Below, piece after piece: positions 41,274-50,391 of a stretch of DNA of 64,000 nt (the stretch's first letter is position 1; the number at the start of each line of letters is the position of its first letter). The position numbers and the translations under genes were made by a program. The notes under the pieces are model-generated. The model was not told the DNA's origin. It ran no database searches and worked only from the letters and a program-made list of their open reading frames with translations. The stretch comes from Oscillospiraceae bacterium. GTDB lineage: Bacteria > Bacillota > Clostridia > Oscillospirales > CAG-272. The stretch spans positions 26,465 to 90,464 of the forward strand of contig SVRN01000004.1 of the NCBI GenBank assembly GCA_015064805.1, written 5' to 3'.

Positions 41274-42539
41274 ATGAAAAAAATCAAGATCCGGGGCGGT
41301 CATGCGCTCAAAGGACAAATAGAAATCAGCGGAATGAAAAACGCGGCGTTGCCCATTTTGTTTGCGACCATCGTCACGGGCGACGTTTGCGTGATCGAAA
41401 ATTTGCCTCCCGTGGGCGATATTGAGGTTACGCTGGAAATTTTGCATATGATGGGCGCCAAGGTAACCCGCCACAGCCCCACGGTGGTCGAGATCGACAC
41501 GCGTGATATCAAGCAGGGAACCTCTCCCGCGGGCATGGTGCGCCGCTTGCGCGGCTCCAACTACCTCATCGGTGCCGAGCTTGCCCGCTTTGGCCGCGCC
41601 AAGGTGGGAACGACGGGCGGCTGTAATTTTGGTGAGCGCCCCATCGACCTGCACGTCAAGGGCTTCACCGCACTGGGCGCAACGGTGACGGACGGTGACG
41701 GCTTTGTTTCCGCGCACGTCAGCGGATGCCTCAAGGGCACTAAGATCGTCATGGATAAGATTTCTGTCGGCGCGACGGCCAACATTCTGATCGCCGCCAC
41801 GACGGCGCAGGGCATGACGATCATCGAAAACGCGGCACACGAGCCGCATATCGTTGACCTGGCCAGTTTTTTGAACAGCTGTGGCGCTCATATTTCGGGC
41901 GCGGGCACGTCAGTCATCAAGGTGCGCGGCGTGGAAAAGCTGCACGGCTGTCACTATACCATCATCCCCGATATGATCGAGGCGGGCACCTATATGGTAG
42001 CCGCCGCCGCTACGCACGGAGAGTTGGTTTTGAACAACGTCATCTCGCGTCACCTGGATGCCGTCAGCGCCAAGATGCGCGAGATGGGCATCATCGTGAT
42101 TGACGAGGGTGATTGCATCACGGTCAGAACGACGGGATCGTTCAACAGCGCCAAAATTCAGGCGGTGCCCTATCCCGGCTTCGCAACGGATATGCAGCCT
42201 CAGATCACGGCGCTGCTGTCGCTCGCGAGCGGTATCAGCACGGTGACGGAAAACGTGTTCAAAAAGCGTTTCCAGTACGTAGAAGAGCTGCAACGCATGG
42301 GCGCGGCCATCAGCGTGGACGATCAAGGCTCGACGGCGACCGTTCTGGGCGTTCATAAGCTGCACGGCGCGACCGTGACGGCGCTGGACCTGCGGGCGGG
42401 TGCGGCTATGGTGATTGCGGGACTCGCCGCTGAGGGCGAGACCTGTGTTCTCGACGTGGAGACCATCGAGCGCGGCTACTACGATATCGTTGGCAAATTG
42501 CGTTCCGTCGGCGCGGATATTGAGCTGGTGGAAGAATAA
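41274..42539 (+). CDS. murA: UDP-N-acetylglucosamine 1-carboxyvinyltransferase
   Basis: A 421-residue EPSP-type enzyme of the first committed peptidoglycan step. KNAALPILFATIVTG is the substrate site and Cys117 in GGCNFGERPID is the catalytic, fosfomycin-sensitive cysteine. The inside-out alpha/beta barrel repeats are regular. It may be one of two murA genes of the genome. It ends in a strong terminator shared with the leftward LRR operon. Confidence 0.96.
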   Translation: MKKIKIRGGHALKGQIEISGMKNAALPILFATIVTGDVCVIENLPPVGDIEVTLEILHMMGAKVTRHSPTVVEIDTRDIKQGTSPAGMVRRLRGSNYLIGAELARFGRAKVGTTGGCNFGERPIDLHVKGFTALGATVTDGDGFVSAHVSGCLKGTKIVMDKISVGATANILIAATTAQGMTIIENAAHEPHIVDLASFLNSCGAHISGAGTSVIKVRGVEKLHGCHYTIIPDMIEAGTYMVAAAATHGELVLNNVISRHLDAVSAKMREMGIIVIDEGDCITVRTTGSFNSAKIQAVPYPGFATDMQPQITALLSLASGISTVTENVFKKRFQYVEELQRMGAAISVDDQGSTATVLGVHKLHGATVTALDLRAGAAMVIAGLAAEGETCVLDVETIERGYYDIVGKLRSVGADIELVEE

Positions 42540-42543
42540 AATC

Positions 42544-42584
42544 AAAATTCCCACGAACCGAAAGGGTTGGTTCGTGGGAATTTT
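42544..42584. terminator. Bidirectional terminator between murA and the LRR protein
   Basis: A 16-base perfect stem (42544-42559 with 42569-42584), A-rich outside left and T-rich outside right. Confidence 0.9.
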
Positions 42585-42597
42585 TATATTTGCGAGA

Positions 42598-43722
42598 TTA
42601 TTCTGCCGGCTTGGCAAGATCGCTCTTGGTCAGGGTTCCGTCGGAGCAGACCACGGAGTAGTCTGCCGTTCCGCTGTCCCAATCGTCGCCAAAGGTGATG
42701 CTTTGCCATTGTTCCATCGTGCCGCCGAAGCGAATCGAGGTCAGGGCGCTACAGCCGGAAAAGGCCAGCATATCAATTTCCTCGATGGTGGCGGGTAGGG
42801 TGATCTCCCAAAGGGACGAGCAATCCAGGAACGCTCTGTCGTCGATGACCTTGAGGGTATCGGGCAGAACGAGACGCTCCAGGGAAGTGCATTGCCCAAA
42901 GGCAGTCTGGCCGATGAGCCATACGCCGTCGCCGAAATCTACGGTTTTTAAGCTCGTGCAACCGTAAAACGTCGAGACACCGACGTCAGACACGGGGTCG
43001 GGAAGGGTGATGCTCTCAAGTGCGGTGCATTCAAAGAATGCGCCGTGGTCGAGCATCTCCACGTCCTTTCCGAGCGCCACCTCCGAAAGGGCAGTGCAAA
43101 AGGCAAACGCATTGTTGCTGATACGGTAGACGCCGTCGGGAATGATAATGCTCTTCAGCGCAGTACAGCCCAAGAAGGCGCTGTCGCCGACGTATATGCC
43201 CATTTGGTTGTTCGACACGTCATATACGACGCCCTCGGGAAAGGTCACTTGCTCAAGAGCAGTACAGCCCTGGAAGGAGGCGGCACCGACCGTCTCGATG
43301 CCCTTACCGAGCGTCACGCTCGTAAGAGAGGTGCATTCGTGAAAGGACCAGTTACCGATTTCGGTGACGCTGTCAGGAATGACGATGCCTTCCAAAGAGG
43401 TGCATTCCTCAAACGCCCCTTCTCCAATATACGTTAAGGTGTCGGGAAGATCGATCTCGGGCAGATTTTTACAGCCTGCAAATGCATGGGAAGCAATGCC
43501 GATAACCGTATGACCGAGTATTGTACGAGAGATATGAATCCGGTTGATGTTTTTGTCGGAGACGCTTGCGAGCTCACAGGCTTTTTCCGAAACGTCCGAA
43601 TCTTCAACGAGAAGATACGTTATTTGACCGTGGTTGACGGGGAAACTGCACGATGAGAGGAAAATCGCACAAAAAACCGATAAAAGGCAAGCAAGGCTCA
43701 GAATTCTGATACTCTTTTTCAT
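42598..43722 (-). CDS. BspA-type leucine-rich-repeat lipoprotein
   Basis: A 374-residue exported lipoprotein. Residues 1-25 are a signal with lipobox LSSC (Cys about 25). From residue 70 on, about eleven LRR_5 repeats of 23 residues follow the pattern xAFxxCTSLxxIxLPDxVxxIG. Such repeats form binding surfaces on gut bacteria. The last repeat ends in a short acidic tail. It is the third gene of the lipoprotein-iscS-LRR transcript. Confidence 0.9.
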   Translation of the reverse strand: MKKSIRILSLACLLSVFCAIFLSSCSFPVNHGQITYLLVEDSDVSEKACELASVSDKNINRIHISRTILGHTVIGIASHAFAGCKNLPEIDLPDTLTYIGEGAFEECTSLEGIVIPDSVTEIGNWSFHECTSLTSVTLGKGIETVGAASFQGCTALEQVTFPEGVVYDVSNNQMGIYVGDSAFLGCTALKSIIIPDGVYRISNNAFAFCTALSEVALGKDVEMLDHGAFFECTALESITLPDPVSDVGVSTFYGCTSLKTVDFGDGVWLIGQTAFGQCTSLERLVLPDTLKVIDDRAFLDCSSLWEITLPATIEEIDMLAFSGCSALTSIRFGGTMEQWQSITFGDDWDSGTADYSVVCSDGTLTKSDLAKPAE

Positions 43723-43742
43723 AATGATCCCCCTGTCATCGA

Positions 43743-44909
43743 TTATCGGATGCGGATCAGCGAGGAAACGCCCTCGTGCAAAGCTTCAATCAGCTTGTCA
43801 ACGTCCTCTTCGGTATTGTCCGGACATAAGCTGACGCGCAGAGAGCAGTCTGCCTCGCGCTCGGTCGCGCCGAAGGCGAGCAGGGCAGAGCTGATATGGC
43901 GCGAGCGGGTGGAGCAGGCCGAGCCTGCCGACACGCAAATGCCGCGTGCGTCAAGAAAATGAAGCATGACCTCGCTTTTGATGTTGGGCAGTGTCAGATT
44001 GAGAATGTGAGGCGCGTATGCTCCTGTGGGCTGCTTGACTTCAATATCGAAGGCATGCAGGCCCTTGACCAGACGCTCGTGCAAATACTCAAAGTGAGCA
44101 ATATAATCGTCCATCTTGGGATAAAGCGCGTCGACAGCCGCACCGAAGGCGGCAATGCCGGGGATGTTTTCCGTTCCCGAACGCAGCCCGTTCTCCTGGC
44201 CGCCGCCGTGCAGCCAAGGAACGATCTGCTTGGCCTTGAGCAGCGTGGGATTGATGTACAGCGCACCGACGCCCTTGGGACCGTGGACCTTATGGGCGCT
44301 GATCGTAACGAGATCGGCACCGATCGACGCGGGGGTGAAGCGGCGGCACTTGAGATAGCCCTGCACTGCGTCGGTGTGGGTGATGACCTGAGGCGAGCGG
44401 ACCCGCGCCAGGGAAAATGCAGTTTTGAGATCGTACAGCGCGCCGGTTTCGTTGTTGACCAACATCATGCTGATCATGAAAACGCGGTCGTTGAGGGCGG
44501 CGTCCAGCTGTGCCATATCAAGCGCGCCGCCTCGCGTTGAGATGCGAACGACCTCAAAGCCCTCACGCTCCAGCTCGCGCATGACGTTCTCGACGGCGGG
44601 ATGCTCCGAGTCGGTCGTGACGATACGGTTGGCCGTGCGGCGAGCCTTGGCGTGTGCCGTGCCGAAGAGAGCCAGCGTATTGGCCTCGCTTCCGCAGGAG
44701 GTGAAAACGATCTCACCGGGGGTCAATCGACGCAGACCCAATGAGCGGGCGATGGCCTCGCGCGCCTCGGTCAACATGGCTGCCGACTTGCGTCCGAGCT
44801 GATGATATGATGAGGGATTGCCGTAGCAGTCGATCGCCTCCAGCATTTTTTGGCGCGCCTCGGGCAAAAGAGCGGTGGTCGCGCTGTTGTCAAAATAAAT
44901 GGGTTGCAT
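43743..44909 (-). CDS. Cysteine desulfurase (IscS/NifS-like)
   Basis: A 388-residue PLP enzyme releasing sulfur from cysteine for Fe-S clusters or tRNA thiolation. YFDNSATTALLPEA opens it, VTISAHKVHGPKGVGALY holds the PLP lysine, and SAGSACS holds the catalytic cysteine on the mobile loop. TDAVQG is the PLP-aspartate site. No iscU or thiI is adjacent. It lies 3 bases after a lipoprotein gene and 20 before the LRR gene, unusual company for a cytosolic sulfur donor. Confidence 0.93.
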   Translation of the reverse strand: MQPIYFDNSATTALLPEARQKMLEAIDCYGNPSSYHQLGRKSAAMLTEAREAIARSLGLRRLTPGEIVFTSCGSEANTLALFGTAHAKARRTANRIVTTDSEHPAVENVMRELEREGFEVVRISTRGGALDMAQLDAALNDRVFMISMMLVNNETGALYDLKTAFSLARVRSPQVITHTDAVQGYLKCRRFTPASIGADLVTISAHKVHGPKGVGALYINPTLLKAKQIVPWLHGGGQENGLRSGTENIPGIAAFGAAVDALYPKMDDYIAHFEYLHERLVKGLHAFDIEVKQPTGAYAPHILNLTLPNIKSEVMLHFLDARGICVSAGSACSTRSRHISSALLAFGATEREADCSLRVSLCPDNTEEDVDKLIEALHEGVSSLIRIR

Positions 44910-44912
44910 GTG

Positions 44913-45962
44913 TCAGTTTCCTCTGAAATCAAAAGCCGCGAGAATGTCCGAGTAGGCATCTCGGTGGGCTTCGTAATTGTCGATCGACGCGGTATAGGTG
45001 ATGGTATAGATCATACCGCGATAGGAGGTGATGGTCTGGGCGAAACGGAAGAGATGCCCCTCGATGTTGGCGGTGTACTCGTAGGTCTTTGCCTTGCAGC
45101 CGTCGACGGTCGTTTCGCTGTCATTGATCAGGCCTGCGATGCTCATGCCCTTCTTCAGCTCCTCAAGACAAGTTGCCCAGTAATCGTCGACAGATTCAAT
45201 ATGATCCACCTCGGGCATATAGACGGTCACGTTAACGTTCGAGCGATCCGTCTCGGACACGTAGGCCGACGAGGTGGGCAGGTTTTTGTCCAATACCCAA
45301 CTATCGGGCACGTAGAAACGATAAGCCACGTCGTTATTGGAGGCCAGCTGCATGCCCTCGGGCGCCTCGGCGTTGGGATCGACCGTGTTGATGGGATCCT
45401 TAGGTTCAAAGGGGACGTCACTGAATTTGAAATTCTCCTTGACGGTATTCAGCACGTCCAGATAGCCTTCGTAAAGATCCGTACGGGCGCAATAGGACAG
45501 AACGTAAATGCGGCCGTTTCTTGCGCACAGCGTTTCGATGCCCTTATAGGTTACAAGGTCGCGCGTTCCCTCGTAGGAGGAGGCAATGGCGTCAAGCCCG
45601 CCGAGCGTGGTGTCAATGGGGGCAGAGTATTGAATACCGTCGCTCTCGGGGAAAACGTTGGCAAGCCTTTGCGTGTACTCGGCTTCCCAATAGTCCTTGA
45701 CCGGCAGTCCCGCGGGATTGTCGTACACCTTGACGTAAATGGTAGCCTTGTTTTGCATTGAGGCGTAGCCGCCCGATACGCCCGTGTCGGTCAGCAAATT
45801 CCAGTCAATGGGCAAAAAGAGGCGATAATCGCTGCCTGCGATGGTCGCGTATTGCATATTTTCGGGGATCTCGTCGCCGCCGGGTTTACAGCCGTAGAGC
45901 GCCACGCTCATAAGCAAGAGCGCCAGCATCAGCGCGACAAGACGTGTTACTTTCAGTTTCAT
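44913..45962 (-). CDS. Lipoprotein with two PsbP-like repeats
   Basis: A 349-residue exported lipoprotein (signal with lipobox LYGC, Cys about 25). Two similar modules follow: residues about 38-175 (YRLFLPIDWNLLTDTG...YVKVYD) and about 200-349 (YRFYVPDSWVLDKN...VTVYMP), each with the PsbP/DUF1795-like strand pattern and a final ITYTAS- or LSYCAR-like strand. Function unknown. It leads the operon with iscS and the LRR protein. Confidence 0.8.
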   Translation of the reverse strand: MKLKVTRLVALMLALLLMSVALYGCKPGGDEIPENMQYATIAGSDYRLFLPIDWNLLTDTGVSGGYASMQNKATIYVKVYDNPAGLPVKDYWEAEYTQRLANVFPESDGIQYSAPIDTTLGGLDAIASSYEGTRDLVTYKGIETLCARNGRIYVLSYCARTDLYEGYLDVLNTVKENFKFSDVPFEPKDPINTVDPNAEAPEGMQLASNNDVAYRFYVPDSWVLDKNLPTSSAYVSETDRSNVNVTVYMPEVDHIESVDDYWATCLEELKKGMSIAGLINDSETTVDGCKAKTYEYTANIEGHLFRFAQTITSYRGMIYTITYTASIDNYEAHRDAYSDILAAFDFRGN

Positions 45963-46062
45963 GGAGTTTCATTCCTTCCATTTTGATCATTCTGCTATCA
46001 GCATAGCATAAAGACATGGCTAAACAAAGGAAAAAGCGTAAATTTTTCGTGTCTTTTGTTGT

Positions 46063-47322
46063 TTACGCTTTGTTTTGCAGCATGCGGTCTGCAGCGGCGA
46101 GAATGCCGATCTTGGCGCTCTCGTAGGTCAAACCGCCCTGGAAATAGGCGATGTAAGGGGGGCGGAGCGGACCGTCGGCGCTCATCTCAATGGACGAGCC
46201 CTGAGTGAACGCGCCTGCCGCCATGATGACCTCGCTGGTATATCCGGGCATAGCCCAGGGCTCGGGCGTGACGAACGAATCGACGGGCGAGCCTGCCTGA
46301 ATGCCGCGGCAAAAGGCGCAAAGTCCCTCGGGCGAGCCCGTGATGACGGTCTGGATGATATCCGAGCGAACCTCATCCCAACGGGGGGCGACGCGACAGC
46401 CCAGCGCCTCGAAAAGGTACGCGACCAGATGGGCGCTCTTGAGCGCCTGCGCGACGGTGTGGGGGGCGTAGAACAAGCCCTTATACATCATCTTATTCTG
46501 TCCCAGTGTAGCACCGACCTCGGTGCCACAGCCAACGGAGGTCAGACGGTAAGAAGCCAGCTCGACCGCGCGGCGCGTGCCAGCAATGTAGCCGCCCGTT
46601 TCGGCCATACCGCCGCCGGGATTTTTGATGAGCGAGCCGATAATCATATCGGCGCCGACGGCCGTGGGCTCGCGATCCTCGACGAACTCGCCGTAGCAGT
46701 TGTCGACGACGACGTAGGACTCGGGCGAGATGCCCTTGACGAATTTGACCAGCTCGCCGATCTCGTCGACGGTCAGCGTGCGGCGGTCAAGATAGCCCTT
46801 GGAGCGCTGAACGAACACCATTTTGACGCGGCCTGCGTTTTCCTCAAGAGCGGCACGGATGGCGGGGAAGTCGAATTGGCCCTCGCTCGTCAGATCGATC
46901 TGGGCGTAGTCTACGCCAAAATCGCGCAACGAACCGTCGCCGGGAGTGCCGACGATGCCGATGACCTCCTCAAGCGTGTCGTAGGGCTTGCCTGCGACGG
47001 ACAGCATGAGGTCGCCCGGGCGGAGCAGGCCGAACAATCCGATGGTCAGCGCCTGCGTGCCGCTGACGATCTGCTGGCGGACGAAGGCGGCCTCGGCGCC
47101 AAACACGTTGGCCCAGATCTGGTCGAGCGTGTCACGGCCGCGATCGTCGTAGCCGTAGCCCGAGGTGGAGCCGAACATGGTGTCGGACACGCGGAATTCG
47201 CGGAAGGCGTCCATGACGCGCTGGGTATTTTCAAAGGAGATGCGATCAATGCGCTCAAAGTGGGGAGCGAGGTCTTTTTCCGCCTTGGCGGCGAGCTGTA
47301 GGATTTCGTTGGAATATTGCAT
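46063..47322 (-). CDS. Methionine gamma-lyase-family PLP protein (aluminium-resistance type)
   Basis: A 419-residue PLP enzyme of the family once called aluminium resistance protein. FGSTSGYGYDDRGRDTLDQIWANVFGAE and RQQIVSGTQALTIGLFGLLRPGD are N-terminal signatures, VVVDNCYGEFVE gives the PLP aspartate, and IIGSLIKNPGGGMAETGGYIAG contains the PLP lysine (about 230). It is near Cys/Met metabolism enzymes by fold; substrate unproven. In many Firmicutes it is linked to hfq/miaA; here it stands alone. Confidence 0.92.
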   Translation of the reverse strand: MQYSNEILQLAAKAEKDLAPHFERIDRISFENTQRVMDAFREFRVSDTMFGSTSGYGYDDRGRDTLDQIWANVFGAEAAFVRQQIVSGTQALTIGLFGLLRPGDLMLSVAGKPYDTLEEVIGIVGTPGDGSLRDFGVDYAQIDLTSEGQFDFPAIRAALEENAGRVKMVFVQRSKGYLDRRTLTVDEIGELVKFVKGISPESYVVVDNCYGEFVEDREPTAVGADMIIGSLIKNPGGGMAETGGYIAGTRRAVELASYRLTSVGCGTEVGATLGQNKMMYKGLFYAPHTVAQALKSAHLVAYLFEALGCRVAPRWDEVRSDIIQTVITGSPEGLCAFCRGIQAGSPVDSFVTPEPWAMPGYTSEVIMAAGAFTQGSSIEMSADGPLRPPYIAYFQGGLTYESAKIGILAAADRMLQNKA

Positions 47323-47367
47323 GGTGTATCCTTTCGGGGGAGTTTTTATGATTTATCTGGAATTTTA

Positions 47368-47618
47368 ACAACTTTTTCTACGGGACGGCGCGCCACAACG
47401 CGGCGCGCGTGCGGTTGTGTTACTTCTTTCTCATTCAAGAAAGAAGTAACCAAGAAAGTGAACCAAGACGTTCCCTCTTGGAACTCCTTTCCCGTGCCGC
47501 GCTACAAAGCAGAAAAGGAGAAAGACATATAGTTTTATTATACATCTCTCGCCGTTTTATCACCACGTGCGGCAGATATAGAAAGCGAAAAGTCTTGCGG
47601 GGTGTCAAGGAGCAGTAG
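47368..47618. repeat. Family A dispersed element, copy A6 (short type)
   Basis: Left hairpins: 13-base stem (47419-47431 with 47438-47450) and CCAAGA/TCTTGG (47463-47468 with 47476-47481). The short core has the ACGTGCGGCAGATATAG variant near 47565. The right end is worn after GTCTTGCGGGG. It fills the 308-base gap 47323-47630 between two leftward genes. Confidence 0.75.
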
Positions 47619-47630
47619 TGAGAAATTTAA

Positions 47631-48440
47631 TCACAACCCCTCGCTGATCTCTGCCAACCCTTCCACCATCTCTCTCACCGCCGCACGGCCGGATACGTGG
47701 TGGTAAAACGCCGCGACGGCTTGTCCGACGTAGGGGGCAAGGAACAGTTGCCCTACGCCAAAGGTGAAAATGGAGAGAATGTGCCAGCCGATGAAGCTCA
47801 GCTCCAGGCAAAACAGCTTCCATTTGTTGCCTTGCATCATGCGGCTCGACTCGCGCAGAGCGTCACGCACCCCCATCTCGGGGTTCTCGCACAGCGCGTA
47901 ATCGGCCATCGCGTAACGGTAAGCGGCGATCAGACCGGGAATGATGAACAAAAGCGACCAAAGGAAAATAAACAGCGAGCGCAGAACATGCAGTGCCAGC
48001 GCCTTGAAAAACAGGCGGTTGAAGCCAAAGAACAGCGTGCCGACGGTGGGCTGCTCTCCGTCGATCAGTAACAAGCGGAAGCGTGCCAGACCCAGGCGGA
48101 TGCATCCGCCGAGCAAAAAGTGCAGCAGCGAAAGGGCGCTTGCGACGCTGATTACGAAGACGAGCATCGGCCATGCCGCGCGAAGGTAGGTCTCGACGGC
48201 AGCGGGCAAATTCTCGAATACAGTCGTCAGCCATTGATACATCTCATCCGGCAAGGAAACGCTCGCGTCGGGAAGCTCAATTTCAATATCAATACCCGGA
48301 AAGGCGGGCGTCGTTACCTGACCGCCCAGCAGCGTGGCAAGAAAGGTGACGAGAACGGAGAGCCACACCTGCCCTTGCAGGGCGCTGCGGGCCTCGGCGC
48401 GCAAGAGCTTGGCGCGCGGAACGGAAATATTGGGATTCAT
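47631..48440 (-). CDS. DUF975-family membrane protein
   Basis: A 269-residue integral membrane protein with a six-helix pattern. SVPRAKLLRAEARSALQGQVWLSVLVTFLATLLGG is the family start; IIPGLIAAYRYAMADYALCENPEMGVRDALRESSRMMQGNKWKLFCLELSFIGW is its hallmark middle. Function unknown; found throughout Clostridia. It lies 18 bases after murD stop and is probably in the same transcript. Confidence 0.9.
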   Translation of the reverse strand: MNPNISVPRAKLLRAEARSALQGQVWLSVLVTFLATLLGGQVTTPAFPGIDIEIELPDASVSLPDEMYQWLTTVFENLPAAVETYLRAAWPMLVFVISVASALSLLHFLLGGCIRLGLARFRLLLIDGEQPTVGTLFFGFNRLFFKALALHVLRSLFIFLWSLLFIIPGLIAAYRYAMADYALCENPEMGVRDALRESSRMMQGNKWKLFCLELSFIGWHILSIFTFGVGQLFLAPYVGQAVAAFYHHVSGRAAVREMVEGLAEISEGL

Positions 48441-48458
48441 ATAAACCTCCTTGATCTT

Positions 48459-49919
48459 TTACTCTTGCATCGCCATGACGATGCGCTTGAAGGTTCGTCC
48501 GCGCACCTCAAAGTTGGGGAATGCGTCAAAGCTGGCGCAGGCAGGGGAGAGCAGTAGGGCGTCACCCGCATTGGCCAGCGAAGCGGCCGCGTAGACGGCG
48601 GCTTCAAACTCGCGCTCGACGCGAACGGTCAGGCGCTCGGGATCGTAATCGGGGCAGGCGTGGATGGCGGCCAGGATCTTGTCGGCCGTCGCGCCCGTCA
48701 GAACGACGGCGTGCACACGGGCACACAGCGCGTCGGCAAGCGGTGCAAAGTCGACGTGCTTGTCATAGCCGCCGCAGATGGCCACGATGGGGATCTCGGG
48801 GGCAAAGGCAGACAGCGCCGCACCCGTTCGGGTGGGAGTCGAGTCGATCGAGCTGTTATAGTAGGTCACGCCGCCAAGCGTGCGCACGATCTCGAGTCGA
48901 TGCTCCACGCCGCCAAACGTCGTAGCGACCGAACGGATGGCCTCGGGGGTGACGAGATCGTGGACAAGGCCGAGGGCGGCCATGTAGTTTTCAATGTTGT
49001 GCTGACCGGGCAGCAAAATGTCCTTCGTTGCCAAAAGGGGGGTGTCCTTGTCGCCTTGACGGTGGGTGATGACGCCGTCCAATAAAAACATCGCGTCCGC
49101 ATCGGGCGAGAAGATGGCAGGATCGGTTTGCGACGAGGAAAACAGCACGAGCGCGCGCTTGCCTGCTTGTTCGCTTGCCAGCGCGGCGGTCACGGCGTTG
49201 TCGGCGTTGGTGACCAGTCGCTCGCAACGCGCACCGTTATAGATATGTGTTTTCGCCTGCGTGTACTCCTCCATATCGGGGTGCCAGTTGAGATGATTGG
49301 GCGTCAGGTTGGTGACGATGGCACGGTGGGGAACGCAAGCATCGGGCAGATCAAACAGCTGAAAGCTGGATAGCTCAACTACGGCAAAATCGTCCGCCTT
49401 CATGCTCGTTGCCAAGGGGAGCAACGGCTGGCCGATGTTGCCGCCCAGATAGACGCGCTTGCCCGCGGCCTCCAACATTTTTGCGGTCAGGGTGGAGGTG
49501 GTGGTCTTACCGTCCGAGCCCGTGATGCCAAGCACCGTTGCGGGGGTGATCTCAAGGAACCATGCCATTTCGCTCGTCAGCTCCGCGCCGTTCTTGACAG
49601 CCTCGACAATAGCAGGTACGTCGGGGCGGATGCCGGGGGTGCGGAAGATCAACGTGGGCGTGGGCGTAAGAGCATCCGCCATATCGGTCGTAAAGCGAAC
49701 GCCGCACTCGGATGCAGAGCACGCAGCTTCGCCCAGCTCCTCGGCAGAACGCTGGTCGTATACGGTTACGTGCGCGCCAAGACGGCACAGCACGGTGACC
49801 AGGGGGCGGTTGGAAATGCCAAAACCCAACACGCTCACGTCGTTTCCTTTTGCCAGATCGGCGATGCGTCCCGTAGGCAGAGGCGCGGTATTGATATCGA
49901 ACAGAGTAGGTATGGACAT
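48459..49919 (-). CDS. murD: UDP-N-acetylmuramoyl-L-alanine--D-glutamate ligase
   Basis: A 486-residue Mur ligase. The N-terminal UDP-binding Rossmann domain (DVSVLGFGISNRPLV) is followed by the ATP P-loop GITGSDGKTTTSTL (about 140), NLTPNHLNWHPDMEEY with the carbamylated-lysine region, and the C-terminal domain GGVEHRLEIVRTLGGVTYYNSSIDSTP and AICGGYDKHVDFAPL. It adds D-Glu to the peptidoglycan precursor. It is outside a dcw cluster, alone with DUF975. The start follows AAGGAGG. Confidence 0.96.
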   Translation of the reverse strand: MSIPTLFDINTAPLPTGRIADLAKGNDVSVLGFGISNRPLVTVLCRLGAHVTVYDQRSAEELGEAACSASECGVRFTTDMADALTPTPTLIFRTPGIRPDVPAIVEAVKNGAELTSEMAWFLEITPATVLGITGSDGKTTTSTLTAKMLEAAGKRVYLGGNIGQPLLPLATSMKADDFAVVELSSFQLFDLPDACVPHRAIVTNLTPNHLNWHPDMEEYTQAKTHIYNGARCERLVTNADNAVTAALASEQAGKRALVLFSSSQTDPAIFSPDADAMFLLDGVITHRQGDKDTPLLATKDILLPGQHNIENYMAALGLVHDLVTPEAIRSVATTFGGVEHRLEIVRTLGGVTYYNSSIDSTPTRTGAALSAFAPEIPIVAICGGYDKHVDFAPLADALCARVHAVVLTGATADKILAAIHACPDYDPERLTVRVEREFEAAVYAAASLANAGDALLLSPACASFDAFPNFEVRGRTFKRIVMAMQE

Positions 49920-49950
49920 GGTGCGCCTCCTTGAAAAACATACTTATTAT

Positions 49951-49979
49951 ATTATATACGAAAAGGGCGACGGATGCAA
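49951..49979 (-). promoter_or_regulatory. Sigma-A promoter of murD
   Basis: On the minus strand, TTGCAT (49979-49974) and TATAAT (49956-49951), 17-base spacing, 31 bases before the start. Confidence 0.7.
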
Positions 49980-50051
49980 GAGAGTGAGTGAAAAAAGTAC
50001 GTATCTGAGTGAAAAAATCCCTTTATTTCGTATTTGCTTCTTGAAAATAAC

Positions 50052-50116
50052 CAATTTCGTTATTTTATAACAAATTCATGCGATAATACTCATATTTTGT
50101 TAGAATGTAACAAAAT
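50052..50116 (+). promoter_or_regulatory. Palindromic operator pair upstream of the XRE regulator
   Basis: ATTTTGTTA (50094-50102) and TAACAAAAT (50108-50116) are perfect arms 5 bases apart. A second, weaker palindrome with the same half-site lies at 50054-50077 (GTTAT/ATAAC, TTT centre). They sit in the AT-rich leader and suit autoregulation by the XRE protein. Confidence 0.6.
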
Positions 50117-50127
50117 GGAGGTGCGAC

Positions 50128-50391
50128 ATGGTACGAATTTTGCTTTCTAAAAAATTAGGCGAGCTGCGTTGGACGCAAGCGGATCTTGCGCGTGCGACGG
50201 GGATTCGCCCTTCAACGATCAATGAATATTATCACGAATTTGCCGAGCGCATCAATCTTGAGCACTTGGATCTCATCTGCGAGGCGTTGCAATGCGACTT
50301 GGGTGAAATCTTGGTACGGGTTCCAAATGCCGAGCCAAAAGTGAAATCGCGCAGTACGGCTCGTGAGCGCAAAAAAGAGGAAAACGCATGA
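50128..50391 (+). CDS. XRE-family helix-turn-helix regulator
   Basis: An 87-residue protein. ILLSKKLGELRWTQADLARATGIRPSTINEYYHE is a Cro/C1-type helix-turn-helix of the short HTH_26 kind, followed by LEHLDLICEALQCDLGEILVRVP and a basic tail. GGAGG lies 7 bases upstream of ATG. The last four bases overlap the start of the lipoprotein gene, so the two are made together. The upstream palindromes are the probable operator. Confidence 0.92.
   Translation: MVRILLSKKLGELRWTQADLARATGIRPSTINEYYHEFAERINLEHLDLICEALQCDLGEILVRVPNAEPKVKSRSTARERKKEENA

Noticed and set aside
39936..41891. 651-residue open frame opposite hom and murA
   Set aside because: Spans two real genes and their gap in antisense; no family signature.
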